From Hofstenia miamia (Eukaryota; Xenacoelomorpha; Acoela; Hofsteniidae), in assembly GCA_900660155.1 (NCBI GenBank), contig CABFPE010000252.1:434098-498097 (forward strand): DNA of 64,000 nucleotides. Direction: 5' to 3'. The translations under genes and the position numbers were made by a program. Positions 9,428 to 20,954 of the stretch are shown piece after piece. Position 1 is the stretch's first letter, and each line of letters opens with the position of its first letter. The notes beneath the pieces were generated by a model. It saw only the letters and a list, made by a program, of their open reading frames with translations. It had not been told where the DNA came from and did no database searches.

Positions 9428-11722
9428 CAGTACTAGAGAAAATAATTCGGCCATCCATGATTTGTCATAAATATGTATAAGAAATGATTGCCAAGAATGT
9501 CATAGGTATTTTAGATTTAGATTTAGTGTTGCAGAAAGAGTAATTCATCAATGTTGAGACATAATTATCACTGTTTACTTTGATTCTCAAGGAGAAATGC
9601 TACAATGCTTGTGGTTAGCTAATATTTTCTTGGAAAAATGTATTCGGCCACTTCAGACCATATCAGAGAATCTGTAAATAATTTCATTGGTTGCGCTTTT
9701 TTCAGTTTATTTATATTGAAAATGTCAAACAACAGTCTTTCTTCGAAATATATGTGATGCCTGGTTACGTATCTTTAAACATTTGGAAGGGATGAGTCAT
9801 CGTAATTTAGCTCGACTTGTAGAGTGAACTCGAGGTACTGTCGAGGATATCATCAGACGTTTCACTTCTGAAAACATCATTGCTCCCAAGCCAAAGTCTG
9901 GAAGACCAAAGAAGACCTCTAAAACCTCCCAATCAGCTCTTATGTGCCTTTGAAAGCGTAATCCCAGGAAACTCCAGAGAAATTTGGCAAAGAATGGGCT
10001 GATAGTCACCTCGTGATAGCAAGAACTGTGCGAAACATCCTGAAGAAGTACTCAAATGGGAATTTCGTGGAACCCAGAAAGTCATTCTTAACCTCAAAGC
10101 TAAGATTAAGCCGGATGAGGTGGGACAATTGAATGAGAGACAATTCATCTGAACATTGGTCTAATGTTATATTTTCAGATGAGTCAAGATTTGAGCTATA
10201 CTCATCAAAAGGAATGTTGATAAACAGACAAACTGAGCAGAAGTTCAGATTCTTGCCTCAATTTACTCGGGGATGCAATTTGGAAGTGTGCCTTTCGCAG
10301 ATTTTTCACACCATTGGTACTCTCCGAAGCTATTAATATGCTTGGATTCTTTTGCTACTCCTTACAAGTGATTCAATATATTGTAGCATAATCATTCTAA
10401 AACTACAAATTTTAACAGTTAAATAGAGAAATAAAGAAAGGAAAAGAAATTTGATGTTTAGAACGAATGCTATTAATGGCTTTTCATGCATTGAGTGAGT
10501 GGACAAACATTTGCAAAAAACATATGGTGCAAGAAGCCAAGTATAATACGCTTCTCGTTAATTTGAGGTCAATACACTGGGCGTGAGAAGACAAATTACA
10601 ACAGAAGACAGGTGTTTTGTTTGACTGTTAGAATAGTGCAAACATGTTGTTAAAAGTCTGTATAAATAGCTACGTCGCAGTTTGAAAAGTTGATAGATTA
10701 TATTCTTTGGATTATTACTTATCTTCTATTACTGGTTTGATTATTTATACAAATGCGCAGCTAGGTGATTCATGCTTGTAACGATCACTAGGCTGTTGTG
10801 AGCGATGAAATGGTTTGTTGCCTAGATCGAGACAATGCATATAAGTTAGGAATAGGGCTTTTTACTTGCCGCCTAGCTGGCTATCGATCGATTTCACTTG
10901 TTGCATGTAGTAACAAATACGAGATAAGGCGAGATCGCCACCCTAGGTGTGTTATCGTTATTTATTGTTATCTTTCTTTTTTAGGTCCCAATTGTTATTT
11001 ACGTTAGACCTATAATGACTGAAAATGGCCTTTTATACACTGAAGGTATTCTATATATCGATGTTACTGTAGGTTAGGAAGCTGCTAGTATTTGTTTGTA
11101 GCCTTAATGGTTTTTAACTTCTTTTTAATTCTCCACAGCTAGTGTCAACAGTTAGTATCACTATTATATGTAGGGAAGGAAACTGCTGCGTTATATATTT
11201 ACTAAATTTTTATATCAGCAGTTAGTGCAATGAACGGTTGCATTAATGTACTAGTGAAAGTTACACTTGTGTTTGAGTCGAATAGTGTCTGCACTACCTT
11301 TTATTATCACATAGTTAGGGTACACATAATAAAATTAGATCAAATGAGAATGAGCTGAGTCTATCAATGGATGGAACATTACTCTGTTGCGGATGGGCGG
11401 ATGGCTGCTTGGTGATCAGATACCGCTTCGGGCAGCGAGCCCATCGTTAACTGGAGTCTCTCTCATACGGTTACCCAAATTGTGGGTGTTACATGTTATT
11501 CTAATATCGTACAGATTCTAAATATAGTTTAGTATGGATAAACGGAAACGTGTACATGAGACAACGAAAGTTACTATAGATAGACATTACCCCGCTTGTA
11601 AGAAACTGTAGTTCAGCATCTCTAAATAGTTCTGAGTTAATACACATCTCTGGCCTGGGTGATGATTCTACAATATCAGCAGGATGGTGCTCGATGTCGT
11701 ACCTCAAAAAAATGAATTCGCT
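9428..11722 (+). mobile_element. Tc1-like transposon copy 2, split by a solo LTR
   Basis: The left terminus CAGTACTAGAGAAAATAATTCGG at 9428 follows a TA dinucleotide. The inner repeat TTGGAAAAATGTATTCGGCCACT lies near 9635, about 200 bp in, matching the IR/DR arrangement of copy 1. The transposase follows on the plus strand: N-terminal domain 9750-9990, and the first catalytic Asp in VIFSDESRFELYSSKG (about 10165-10215). At 10381 the sequence is interrupted by a gypsy LTR. It resumes at 11673 with QQDGA and loses similarity near 11722. The right terminus is missing. Several frameshifts and stops are present. Confidence 0.85.
10382..11672 (+). repeat. Solo gypsy LTR inserted in Tc1 copy 2
   Basis: It begins TGTAGCATAATC and ends GATTCTACA, the same termini as the LTRs at 16179, 33755 and 35056. 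Internal landmarks are shared, such as AGTTAGGAATAGGGCTTTTTAC-like sequence near 10845. It is flanked by a 4-bp duplication ATAT (10378-10381 and 11673-11676), and the unbroken target is visible in Tc1 copy 1. No PBS or coding part is attached, so it is a solo LTR (1291 bp). It is younger than the transposon it split. Confidence 0.9.
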
Positions 11723-11959
11723 GTATTAAGATCAAAAAATACATCCAATTTATTAAAATTTTGCTCAAATTCATGTGAAATATTAGTCAACAAATCAGAG
11801 ATGTTTCCATTAGCACATAAGGTTAGTATCGAATTTCTTGATTTTCTCTTCTATTATCATTTACGAATTTCCAGAAAAGGAGATTCCGAGCAGACGAAAG
11901 TTAAATTAGTTCCAATAACAATCGTAAAACGAGGAGCAGTAAGTAAAAACTTCGAGTAA
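11723..11959. other. Unassigned spacer
   Basis: A 91-codon open frame crosses from the Tc1 remnant into this spacer (11684-11959). Only its first dozen residues (VPQKNEF region) derive from transposase; the rest is not recognised. Confidence 0.4.
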
Positions 11960-12500
11960 TTGTAAATGTAAGGAGCGGTGGTTTAGACGGGGCATATTCC
12001 AGGGAGACAGCTTAGCACCACTCCTGTTTGTAGTTAGCTTAATCCCTATCACAGAAAAGTTAAAGGAGACAGGTATAATATAAGATGGAGAAGAATTGTA
12101 GACAAGTGAGTCACCTGTGGTACATGGATGACCTGAAGATGTATGCTAGTTCAAGGAAGATGTTGCAGAAGCAAGTGTAAACATTGGAGAAGGCAAGCAG
12201 AGATTCAGGGTTAGAATTTGGATTAGGAAAGTTTGCGGCAGTGAAAATAGCTAGAAGTAAGTGTATGGGCGAGTAGTGGGGATAAGATTGAGGAAGTCAA
12301 AGAGGGATACAAGTACTTAGGAGTAATAGAGAGGGACAGAACAGATCATGAGGAAATGAAGACGAGGCTAAGAAAATAACACAAGAGGAGAGTAAGGAAG
12401 GTAATACAGAAGTCAGCACTGAATGGGCAGAATAGTATAAAAGCAATTAATACATTGGCGATACCAGTGTTGAGATATTTGGCAGGAATAGTTTGATTTT
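11960..12500 (+). pseudogene. R2/NeSL-like non-LTR reverse transcriptase fragment
   Basis: The plus-strand pieces read RGIFQGDSLAPLLFVVSLIPI, then SHLWYMDDLKMYASS with the catalytic MDD, then EGYKYLGVIERD, and finally a stretch like ALNGQNSIKAINTLAIPVLRY. This order, with the YMDDLKMYA box, is typical of R2/R4/NeSL-type LINEs with a restriction-like endonuclease rather than the jockey-like relics elsewhere in the window. At least four stops or frame changes separate the pieces. The 5' part of the RT and the C-terminal endonuclease are not seen. Confidence 0.7.
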
Positions 12501-13561
12501 TTAAAACAATTGATAAACATTATTTACCTATTATAATATATAACACAAAAATATTTTTAGTAGTGCCAATGCCAACCTTGTCAATTAGTGAAATCATTTT
12601 TGTAAAGGCTATTGTATTAGTAAACATGTCTTCCAATAGCAAAATCACTGTAAAAATTCAATTGATTAAAACCTAATAACTACTATGTTTGTAATTGAAA
12701 GTTACTGACTGGTTTTATTCTAAGTGATATTATATTCTTTAGAAAATTTCTTCATTAATACTCAGAAAAGCTCACCACAATTTCAAACTAAGAACTTTGT
12801 CTTTAAATTTCGTCAATAAACAATTACATTAAAAATAACAAATAAGGTTGAAAAAACTATAAACATGCTGAAATAAAAATAAGATAAATTGCTGCTAATT
12901 TGATAATCACTGTTGAAATGATCTATCCAAGATAAATATTAGCTCAAAACCAATTGTTTTAACACAAATTCTACTAGGAAGTTTTCAAAATCTGTGTTGG
13001 TTTCTTCAATAAATTTTTGAATGCTTATAACTCACTAAGTAATGAAAATGGCTAAAATCGAAGAGAATTCTCTCCTCTCGCTTTTTCGTCTTTAATTCGC
13101 GATCTGTTGTGAACCGTTTAAGCCTGTCGAGCTCTGACTGCGCACGGCGCAAAGTAATGTTTGTGTCCATAGGCATCAGATCGATTCATTATCTCAACAT
13201 TAGCTACGGCACCAATTTAATTGTTTTTTTACAAAAATCTGATTTTTCACTTAAAAATTTACTTTTTATACTTCACGCACCAGAAAAATCTTTAACACAA
13301 ATCTTCTTCATTGCATGAACAAACACAATCCGTAGAGTTGTCCACATCAAAGTCTTTCAATATTTCTTAACAGGCTTGAATAAAATGTTTAAAAAATATA
13401 GACAAAACGGTTTGCTACTTTAAAGATGTGTGTAGAAATAAAGTTATTTAAACGAATATCAAAAGTATGGTGCATTCTATATAAACTACTATTGGGATTC
13501 ACATTGCAAAATATTCTCCTCACCATGTATTCGTCATATTTTAATTTACAATATACCCAAA
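12501..13561. other. No recognised feature
   Basis: AT-rich sequence with short frames only (largest 83 codons, minus strand, running into the MITE that follows). I see no domain, repeat or RNA gene. Confidence 0.5.
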
Positions 13562-13563
13562 TA

Positions 13564-14192
13564 CTGTCAAACCTCGCTTTTCGAACATAATCCGTTCGAG
13601 AAGGTTGCTCAAAAAGCGGTTTGTTCGAAAACCGAAACAATTTATCCCATTATAATCAATGTAAATAATTTTAATGTGTTGTTCCAAGTATGCTGTTTAT
13701 CATCAATAAAAAGGGTAGAAATAGGCCACGGTTTCTAGTTTAATAAAAGATAATTTATCTAAGAGTATAAAAAAAAACAAAATGCAAACATATCGTATGT
13801 TTTTTACCAAATGTAACATACAGAACATTTAAAGTTATTATACAATATTAAAATTTAGAAAAAGGGGCATAAAATTGTAGTAATATATAGTAACATACAG
13901 TACAAGATCATGTGAACAAAAGCACATTTTCATGGACACATGATTAGGAGCTAATACATTATGCAAAATGAAAAAAGTTGTTTTTACGTAATTATGAACG
14001 AACACGTCTGCTCGCAATGAACTTTGATCACAAATGCGCTATGGGGGAAGCGTCCTTAGCATTCGAGTGCTCTCGGCTCTCAAGTTGAGAGCCGAAATTC
14101 GGTCGAGTTCGGAGACATAAAATTCTCGAACTTTTTGATCAAAAACCGATTTTAGTTGAGAACAGAAGCGTTCGATAACCGATGTTTGACTG
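13564..14192. mobile_element. pogo/Tigger-like MITE (629 bp)
   Basis: Inverted ends CTGTCAAACCTCGCTTTTCG at the left and, on the opposite strand at the right, CAGTCAAACATCGGTTATCG. These resemble Tigger/pogo ends. TA flanks both sides (13562-13563, 14193-14194). The inner ends extend the inverted homology (GTTCGAGAA/TTCTCAAC). A perfect short hairpin, TCGGCTCTCAA/TTGAGAGCCGA, sits near 14074-14096. There is no transposase coding sequence, so it is a non-autonomous derivative. Confidence 0.8.
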
Positions 14193-14194
14193 TA

Positions 14195-16178
14195 ATTTCC
14201 TTAGGGGATGGTCTAAGGTTCAGCTGAAATAATTTCTGTAACTGTGATAGTGATTATTTATTAGAGCTTTAATTTAAGGAACCCGCAAGTGTAACATTCA
14301 AACTGAATGCTGCAGTTTCTTAGTAATAAATGGCTAATTGTGGAATGTAGCATAGTTCAATACATGTAGTAAGGCCTTTTTTTGAAATTCCTAGGAATTG
14401 CTTGAGAATATTAATTAAAATTTTACAAATATCTGACCAACTTTCTTTTAGTTGATTGACATGTTGTGTTCAATCAAGGTTTGAGCTAGAATTGTCATGA
14501 CATGAGATGGAACATGGTGGAAAATACATGAAGAAGGTCATACCTACTGAGGGGGGGGGGAGAGGCAAACATTTTGTGGATAAAAGCACAGAATTAATAA
14601 ATTGCAAATATCATAGTTGTAAAATTTAAAGGTTTGCAGCCCGTCAAGGATCAGTTTGATATAAATTGTTGCTTAATAATCAATTTTCTTTGAAAATTTT
14701 GAAATTATTTAGATTTCATGATTTACTTAGTTTCGTTAGACGTGTTGTTCAATTGCTTGTAACTGCGTCTAAAATAAGTTTTCCTTTAATCTATTTTTTG
14801 GGACACCGAATTTTTGATTGAATTTTTTTTCAAATTCAGTTAGCTTTATCGTATAATATAAAGTAGCAATAGCAATGTTCATTTAGATAAATTGTTGATA
14901 GAAAAATAAAAATTATTAATGACTACAATTCTCTAAGAACAAACATTTATAAATGGTATATCATGGATTGGGTATAAATTCTATTGCAAAAGCAGATAAC
15001 TCTGAATTGATAGTGACTCCATTGACTTGTTAACTCGTAAATGAAATTATAATAATTATCATAGTACCTTTATATATTTATCTATCCATTATGACCGAAT
15101 TGTGAGGAGGCAGTGTGTAGCAATTACAAAATTTAAGGACTTTCAATTCCATACCATTTATTCTCAGAAGGGTGGGTCTCTTGAATGAATGATTTGTACA
15201 AAATTTCTCTTAATTGAAATGATATTTGCATGTACCACAAGGGGAGGAAAATTCAGAAAAAAATAATTTGTTACTTATAATTAATTATAAATACTTAATT
15301 ATAAATAGATGTACTAAATATCAGTAAATTCTTTTAAAAAGTTAATAAAGGAAAAAATCATACATAAATATTTATATCTATATAAAAATCCACAGGAGTT
15401 TTAAACGTTAAGCACGTTCCATACTTGTTGCGTCTAGTTTAGAGAACGGTTGTTGCATCACAGGCGTGTTTACTGGTGTTAAGGCTCGTTTACATAATCA
15501 CACAGTGATGGTACCTTAAGATTTTGTTCTTATCATTTTCAATTGTAGAGGCATTTTTTTCATATGCTAGATAGTGTAAAAAATGCATCAGAAAATATAT
15601 GAAGATAGCTCCAACTAAGCGTGAATAACAGAAGCACTGTCAATCTTACTATATGCTATTACAAGTTGTTTTAACTAAGCTAGAAAAGCAGAGCTAACCC
15701 TTTAAACCACTCATTATTTTACTAAGTTTATTACATAGTATTTATCACTTTTGTTTCAATATTAAGCTCTTTAATGATGATTGAAATTGATTGAGGTTGC
15801 TAGTATTTTTGAATTTCCTTAGGTGCATCTTTCCAATATCATATATTTGTGCATAGGAATGAATGTTTCATAAACCTACCACCTATAGAAATTTGATTGT
15901 AAAGTAGTAATGAATAGATTAACTTAAAAATGTAGCAGCAAACATTTTTTTAGTAATTGCTTAAGTTAGAAAATAATATGTATAGTTGGTCATCTTACTC
16001 GCATGTCAAGAACATGGAAGAATTGTACAGTAGCATAAATGGTATTTGTCGAAAAACATATGCAATTTTCTAGGTACCAAGTGCAGTATTTGTGAGCAGT
16101 GGAAATTAATTTAGGTCAAGACACAGGCCAAACTACAACTTTTGTAGAATGTGGAAGGTGCTGTATCAATGTAACCAT
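14195..16178. other. No recognised feature; G10 tract at 14551-14560
   Basis: AT-rich intergenic-type DNA with no open frame over 60 codons and no recognisable transposon core. A ten-G run lies at 14551-14560. Confidence 0.5.
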
Positions 16179-17466
16179 TGTAACATAATCGTAATCTTAG
16201 CATATGTGGTCAAATTGAGAAAAAAGAAAGAAGAAACCAAGACTGAATATTAAAATAAAATATTAATTGTAAAAACATATGCATAAGATTAATTAGTTAT
16301 TTTTGTAAATTTATAGTGCAGTATTTTTGATATTAATTAATTTGGCAAAACGGCACTAGACTAGATCGCTACTGCTAATTAAGGCAGAACTGCGTAATCG
16401 GCAGACAAACAGAAATTCAAACGTTCGGAATTGTAAACAACTGGAATTAGCAGGTACTAGTTAAATATTTGATTGTTGTTAATTCTTTTACTATAAAAAG
16501 TGTGTAGTTGATCATTTTGTTGATGAATCTAATTTACTGGATTTACTTTACGTTTTTTGTATCAGGTTATTTTACTTAATACAATGGAAAGCTAAATGTT
16601 TGAGCTCTTGGGTATTCTAGACGGTGGTTCACGAATCCAGTTAACGGGTGCAGTGTATAGCTGGTGCTTACCCGAGAGGCTCTTAGGTTAGGTGTAGGAA
16701 TAGGGGCTTTTACTCGTATTAGCTTTCCTATCGTTCGTTGTTCATATTACAACTTTTATTACATTATGTTATTACATCTGTTTACATCAGGAAACCTAGG
16801 AAATCACAAGATCTATTTGCATTATCTTGGATGTTGTTTATTACGTATGATTACTAGTAGACTGACGGACTATCAATTCATCCCTTTTCCCGTGACCGTA
16901 TTGATTGTTCACATGTACTCTAGGCCAGCATGTAATTATTTATATGTAAGGTTATTATATGTACGAACTCATAACAAGCTACTGCATCACAGTTGCGAGA
17001 TTCCTTTATTAGACAAACTCATTGATAACAAGAACAATCAATACATTAAATTAGTAAGGTATCACACATTATCACCATTGTATTCATGCACACTATTCCA
17101 TTACACTGAGTCATCTAAGTTGTGGTTGGTGTCTCTATCGATGTGCCAGTATCGCATGGAAATACTCGTTATAGCGTAATTCTTCAATTCCTCTTTTGTG
17201 CTTTGTTGCAGGTCGGGTAAGCGTACCCTGTACTTTGTACCCTCTGTCTCGTGTCTTGGATCTAAAATAACAGTCGTTAGTTTCGTATCAATATTAGTTG
17301 ATCAGATAATAATATAATTATTTAACGGCTAAACAAAAGAACTGAAAGAAGAGAGATGGAGAATGGAGTCTGTCACCTACCGTACTATCAGAGGAGGGAA
17401 TAATTGTTATAGCAGCTCCTAAATTAAGCTAATAATTAATAGTATGAAGGTTGGCGAGATTCTACA
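16179..17466 (+). repeat. 5' LTR of gypsy element 1 (1288 bp)
   Basis: Starts TGTAACATAATC and ends GAGATTCTACA immediately before the PBS. It shares with the other LTRs the block around 16680 (AGGTTAGGTGTAGGAATAGG) and the run NKNNQ in the internal frame. It should hold the promoter and polyadenylation signal, but I cannot place either with confidence. Confidence 0.9.
16664..17179 (+). CDS. Open frame inside LTR of element 1 (171 codons)
   Basis: A 171-codon frame inside the LTR. It aligns in the same frame with the LTR frames at 35535-36164, 46362-47081 and 32097-32456 (minus). Shared stretches include LYVRLLYVRTHNKLL and DNKNNQYIKLVRYH. It is rich in hydrophobic and aromatic residues, with possible membrane segments. 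No database family comes to mind. It may be non-coding; the case rests only on the frame staying open in diverged copies. Confidence 0.35.
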   Translation: MLTREALRLGVGIGAFTRISFPIVRCSYYNFYYIMLLHLFTSGNLGNHKIYLHYLGCCLLRMITSRLTDYQFIPFPVTVLIVHMYSRPACNYLYVRLLYVRTHNKLLHHSCEIPLLDKLIDNKNNQYIKLVRYHTLSPLYSCTLFHYTESSKLWLVSLSMCQYRMEILVIA

Positions 17467-17485
17467 TGGCGACCGTGACAGGCGC
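17467..17485 (+). promoter_or_regulatory. Primer-binding site, tRNA-Arg type
   Basis: TGGCGACCGTGACAGGCGC directly follows the LTR end. Its complement ends CACGGTCGCCA, which fits the 3' end of an animal tRNA-Arg whose acceptor strand begins GACCGTG (from memory). The same 19 bases follow the LTR at 36429. Confidence 0.8.
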
Positions 17486-17703
17486 TCGACAGCGCAAAGG
17501 AAGATTCAGGAGAAGAATTGTTCTTTTTGAATCGCCTGAATTGGAGGAAAACCGAAAAGGATTGGAAAACTGGAATTAGTGGAAACTATCAAAGATACCT
17601 AGCTAGAAAAGAAAAAACAACGAACACTTGACACCTTACCAGAGCTTCTAATTAATGGAAAAAGTGAACAACCAGAAGAATACCCCAAGCTGAAGAAGGA
17701 AAA

Positions 17704-19317
17704 ATGGTTAATTCGAAAAGGAAACCGAAAACTAAAGCAAGAACCCAGAAAACTCCTCAAATGAGGAACACACCCGAGAACCCAGACGTAAATGTGTCCC
17801 TAGCTGAAAGCGAACAGTCCCCAACTGAGCAAATACTTCAACCGGCAGAGTTGACTAATGAGCTTACGACAATTCAATTAATGGAAGTAATTGAAAACAA
17901 TACGAAAGAAAGGCAACAATTGACAAAACAGATTGAAAAATTAATCGAAAGGGTAAGAGAGGTTGAAATAAAACATGCCGAAAAAGAAAGGCTAATAGAT
18001 GAAATCAAGGAAGACACAAGTCTCCGATTAACCGAGCAGAGAAATTTGTTCCAAAACCAAATTGAACAGTTAACGGAGGTAAACAAGGAGATAAAACTAC
18101 AAAGTGATCGTCTACAGAAGATGATAACGGAGTTACACGAAGAAAATGTTAATTTAAGAGAAGAAAACATAATGAAGCAATTGGAAATTGACAATTTGAA
18201 AGACGAGATAAGACTAACTGAGTTGAAAAAAAGTGAGGTAACGACGATAGAGAATGTGGTAGTAGAAAAACCGCAGGAATTAAACACAGCGGTACCACAG
18301 GATGAGTTGACAATGGATGATTACAAAGCATGCCAAAACGAAGAAGAATTTATAAAAAAGTTAGTACAAAATGTGACAAAACAAGTAAAGTCCAATTGTG
18401 AGAAAACGATCGAAAATAAACCAATCTTTAAGGAGACAATATTATCGGAAGAGGACGATAATGATACGTCAGTATGCAAAGCAGTGCTACCGAAATTCAC
18501 GGGAAGAGTGGATAATTACTCACCAACATTTAATGAATGGTTGGAGATTTTCGAAATGAGTATGAAAGAGAGAAAAGTAACGCAACAAAGAGCGGCAGCA
18601 AGATTCCCACTATATTTAACGGGTGCAGCGTATCAGCATTACTTAGTACTGGATACCCAAACAAAAATGGACTACAAAAAGTTAATAGGGGGAATACCAG
18701 CAGTACTATGATGATGAGAGTTTTAAAAGCCAGTATCGGATGTTGCTCAATGGAATGAAAATGAATACTAGGGATGACTTACGGAATTACATGTCCCAAG
18801 TAGAAAGATTACTGAAGCTTAGTTCGAGAGAACAGCGATATTCGAAATATGACTTGTTTGCACATATCAGTAAAGGATTACCAGAAGCGATTCGAACGCA
18901 ATTTCAAATTAAATGTGACGCAGACGATTCGCTAGATAAAATGATTAGAAAAGGACTTGCAATACAAATAACGATGGAGAGTAACGCAAGAATCAATGAG
19001 AAATCGACAATTGGAAAACCGATGGTAAATCGAATGACCCCGATGTTCACTAAACCAGTAAATAAACAGGTAACTAAAAAATCGGGAGAAGATCTAGTTA
19101 AGATCAAGTTGAAAGATGGCACAATAAAGCAAATAAAAAGAAAAGACCTGAAATGTCAAATGTGTGGTAATAAGGGGCACACAAAGAAATTCTGCAAAAG
19201 ACAAATAAATTGGATAGAGGAGGAAGACGCATACTTTGACGAAGAAGATTTAATAGAAAATGAGGAAGAACAAGAGGAAGAAGAAATTGAGTTGACGGAG
19301 ATGGAAAATTTAAACTA
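17704..19317 (+). pseudogene. gag: gag region of gypsy element 1
   Basis: Gag-like region. After a basic, Lys-rich start there is a long coiled-coil segment (roughly residues 55-170, many Glu/Lys/Leu heptads), then a capsid-like region with the conserved string ERKVTQQRAAARFPLYL. Near the end is a single zinc knuckle, CQMCGNKGHTKKFC (CX2CX4HX4C), followed by an acidic tail. The order matches the gag of the element at 36673. Gag assembles the particle and its knuckle binds RNA. The region is a fossil and not intact. Confidence 0.85.
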
Positions 19318-19353
19318 GAAGGAGCGCCGTCTCCGACAAAACGAGCACCCGTA

Positions 19354-20954
19354 TTGATAGTTACTGACCTGCTGAAAACGAACACAATAACAGTTGTGAT
19401 CAATGGGGTAATGGTAAATGCAACAGTGGATACGGGAGCAGTAATATCAATAATAACGGACGAGTGTGCCGCAAAAGTTGGTTTTCAAAGAAAAGAACTG
19501 AATAATGAGAAAAATAGACTTATAAATGCTTCTGGAGATTATATAGACGTAAAAGGGAAATTGGAAAAGATACCGATAAGGTTAGCTAATACTACATTTT
19601 TTCAAACGTTCACAGTAATTGACACCGAGAAAAATCAACTGCCATATGAAATAATATTGGGAAATGATTTCTTAGTTGATAACAAGTGTATCATTGACTA
19701 CAACAAAAAGACAATCACAGTACAGGAAGAAGTGATAACAACTTATGAAGACAAAGAGGCGAATGATACGATAATATTTAAGATAACACAGGATGTCAAA
19801 ATACTGCCGAACAATTGGAAAATGTGTGAGATAGAGACGGGAGAAGCAATAAATATGGAAACAATGATATACAGTCAGACTGGCATAAACACGAAAAGGG
19901 TATCAATCCCATCAAGCCTGTGTACTGTCAAAGAAGGAAAAGGCTGGATACCACTATTAAACGCAACAAATCACGTAGTCAACATAAGTAAAGAAAAACT
20001 AATCATAAAAGGGAGAAGAGTGAAGACTGAAAAACAAATGGTTGACAAAGTTATTAATATTGTAACTGACGAAGAAACGCAAACATTTCAGATACCAGAA
20101 ATTAAAGATGAACAATATCAACACCTCAATGAAGAAGAAAGACAAGCATTGATAAAAATTCTGAGGAAACATAATAAGATATTTAATTTTGGCGAAATAA
20201 GTGTAGGAAAAGCTATTGGTGAAACACATAAAATTATTACTACAACGGATGAGCCGATAAGATTGCCCTGCAGAAGGGTGCCAGAAAATCTAAAAGAGAA
20301 TTACAACACGATTTTGAATGAGTTGATAGACAACAAGATCATAAGGCCGAGTGAAAGTCCCTATGCGTCACCAACAGTATTCGTCAAACAGGGTGACAAG
20401 TATAGGCTTTGTATAGATTTTAGAAAGCTAAATGATGTGACAAAAAAGGATGCGTACCCATTACCGAGGATTGATGATATGATTTACAAGGCAACAAAAA
20501 ACAAATACTTCACATGCATTGATCTTTGCAAAGCCTGGCGTTCGGGCTTTGCAATGCACCGGCGACTTTTCAACGTTATGTCACAAAAGTTCTTAAACAA
20601 GAGAATAAGAAAATGGATGAAGGAGTATGTGCTTACATAGACGACATACTAGTGGCAAGCAATACGATAGAGGAACATTTAGCGAAACTAGATAAAACGT
20701 TAACAATTTTGTATAACGCCGGATTACGTGTCAATGGAAAAAAATGTGAGATTTTGAAAACAGAAGTAGTTTTCTTGGGAAGGCAAATCCAACAAGGGAA
20801 GATCAAAATGAAAAATAACGCCAAAGAGATGATCCTTAACAAACGATAATGGGTTTCATTAACTACTACGGGTCATTTATACCAAACATCGCTCAAAAAA
20901 CGAATAAAATCACAACATTGCTAAAAAAGTCAAAACCATTTGAATGGTCCTGGA
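19354..20954 (+). pseudogene. pol: pol region of gypsy element 1 (protease and RT), gap-truncated
   Basis: The aspartic protease comes first, with the active-site box VDTGAVISIITDE. A linker region follows, then the reverse transcriptase with IRLPCRRVP, YRLCIDFRKLND and AYIDDILVAS (the YIDD catalytic box). It ends in NYYGSFIPNIA near the RT/RNase H junction, where the N run begins. These boxes place it firmly in Ty3/gypsy. It is broken at a few points. Confidence 0.85.

Larger units (their letters stand above)
16179..20954 (+). mobile_element. Ty3/gypsy element 1, 5' part, cut by assembly gap
   Basis: Order: 5' LTR (16179-17466), PBS, gag, protease, and reverse transcriptase up to the N gap. 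It is related to, but clearly diverged from, the more complete element at 35056. CpG content is normal, unlike the relic after the gap. The RNase H, integrase, any third ORF and the 3' LTR are not visible. It is a broken fossil with a few breaks in the visible part. Its age cannot be taken from LTR comparison because only one LTR is present. Confidence 0.9.

Noticed and set aside
15095-15130. GTGAGGAGGCAGTGTGTAGC as a possible purine tract plus LTR start
   Set aside because: The following sequence does not align with any LTR in the window, and no matching end was found.
17874-18287. Minus-strand frame of 137 codons opposite gag
   Set aside because: It mirrors the coiled-coil codons of gag on the other strand and has low-complexity Ser/Phe composition: a shadow.
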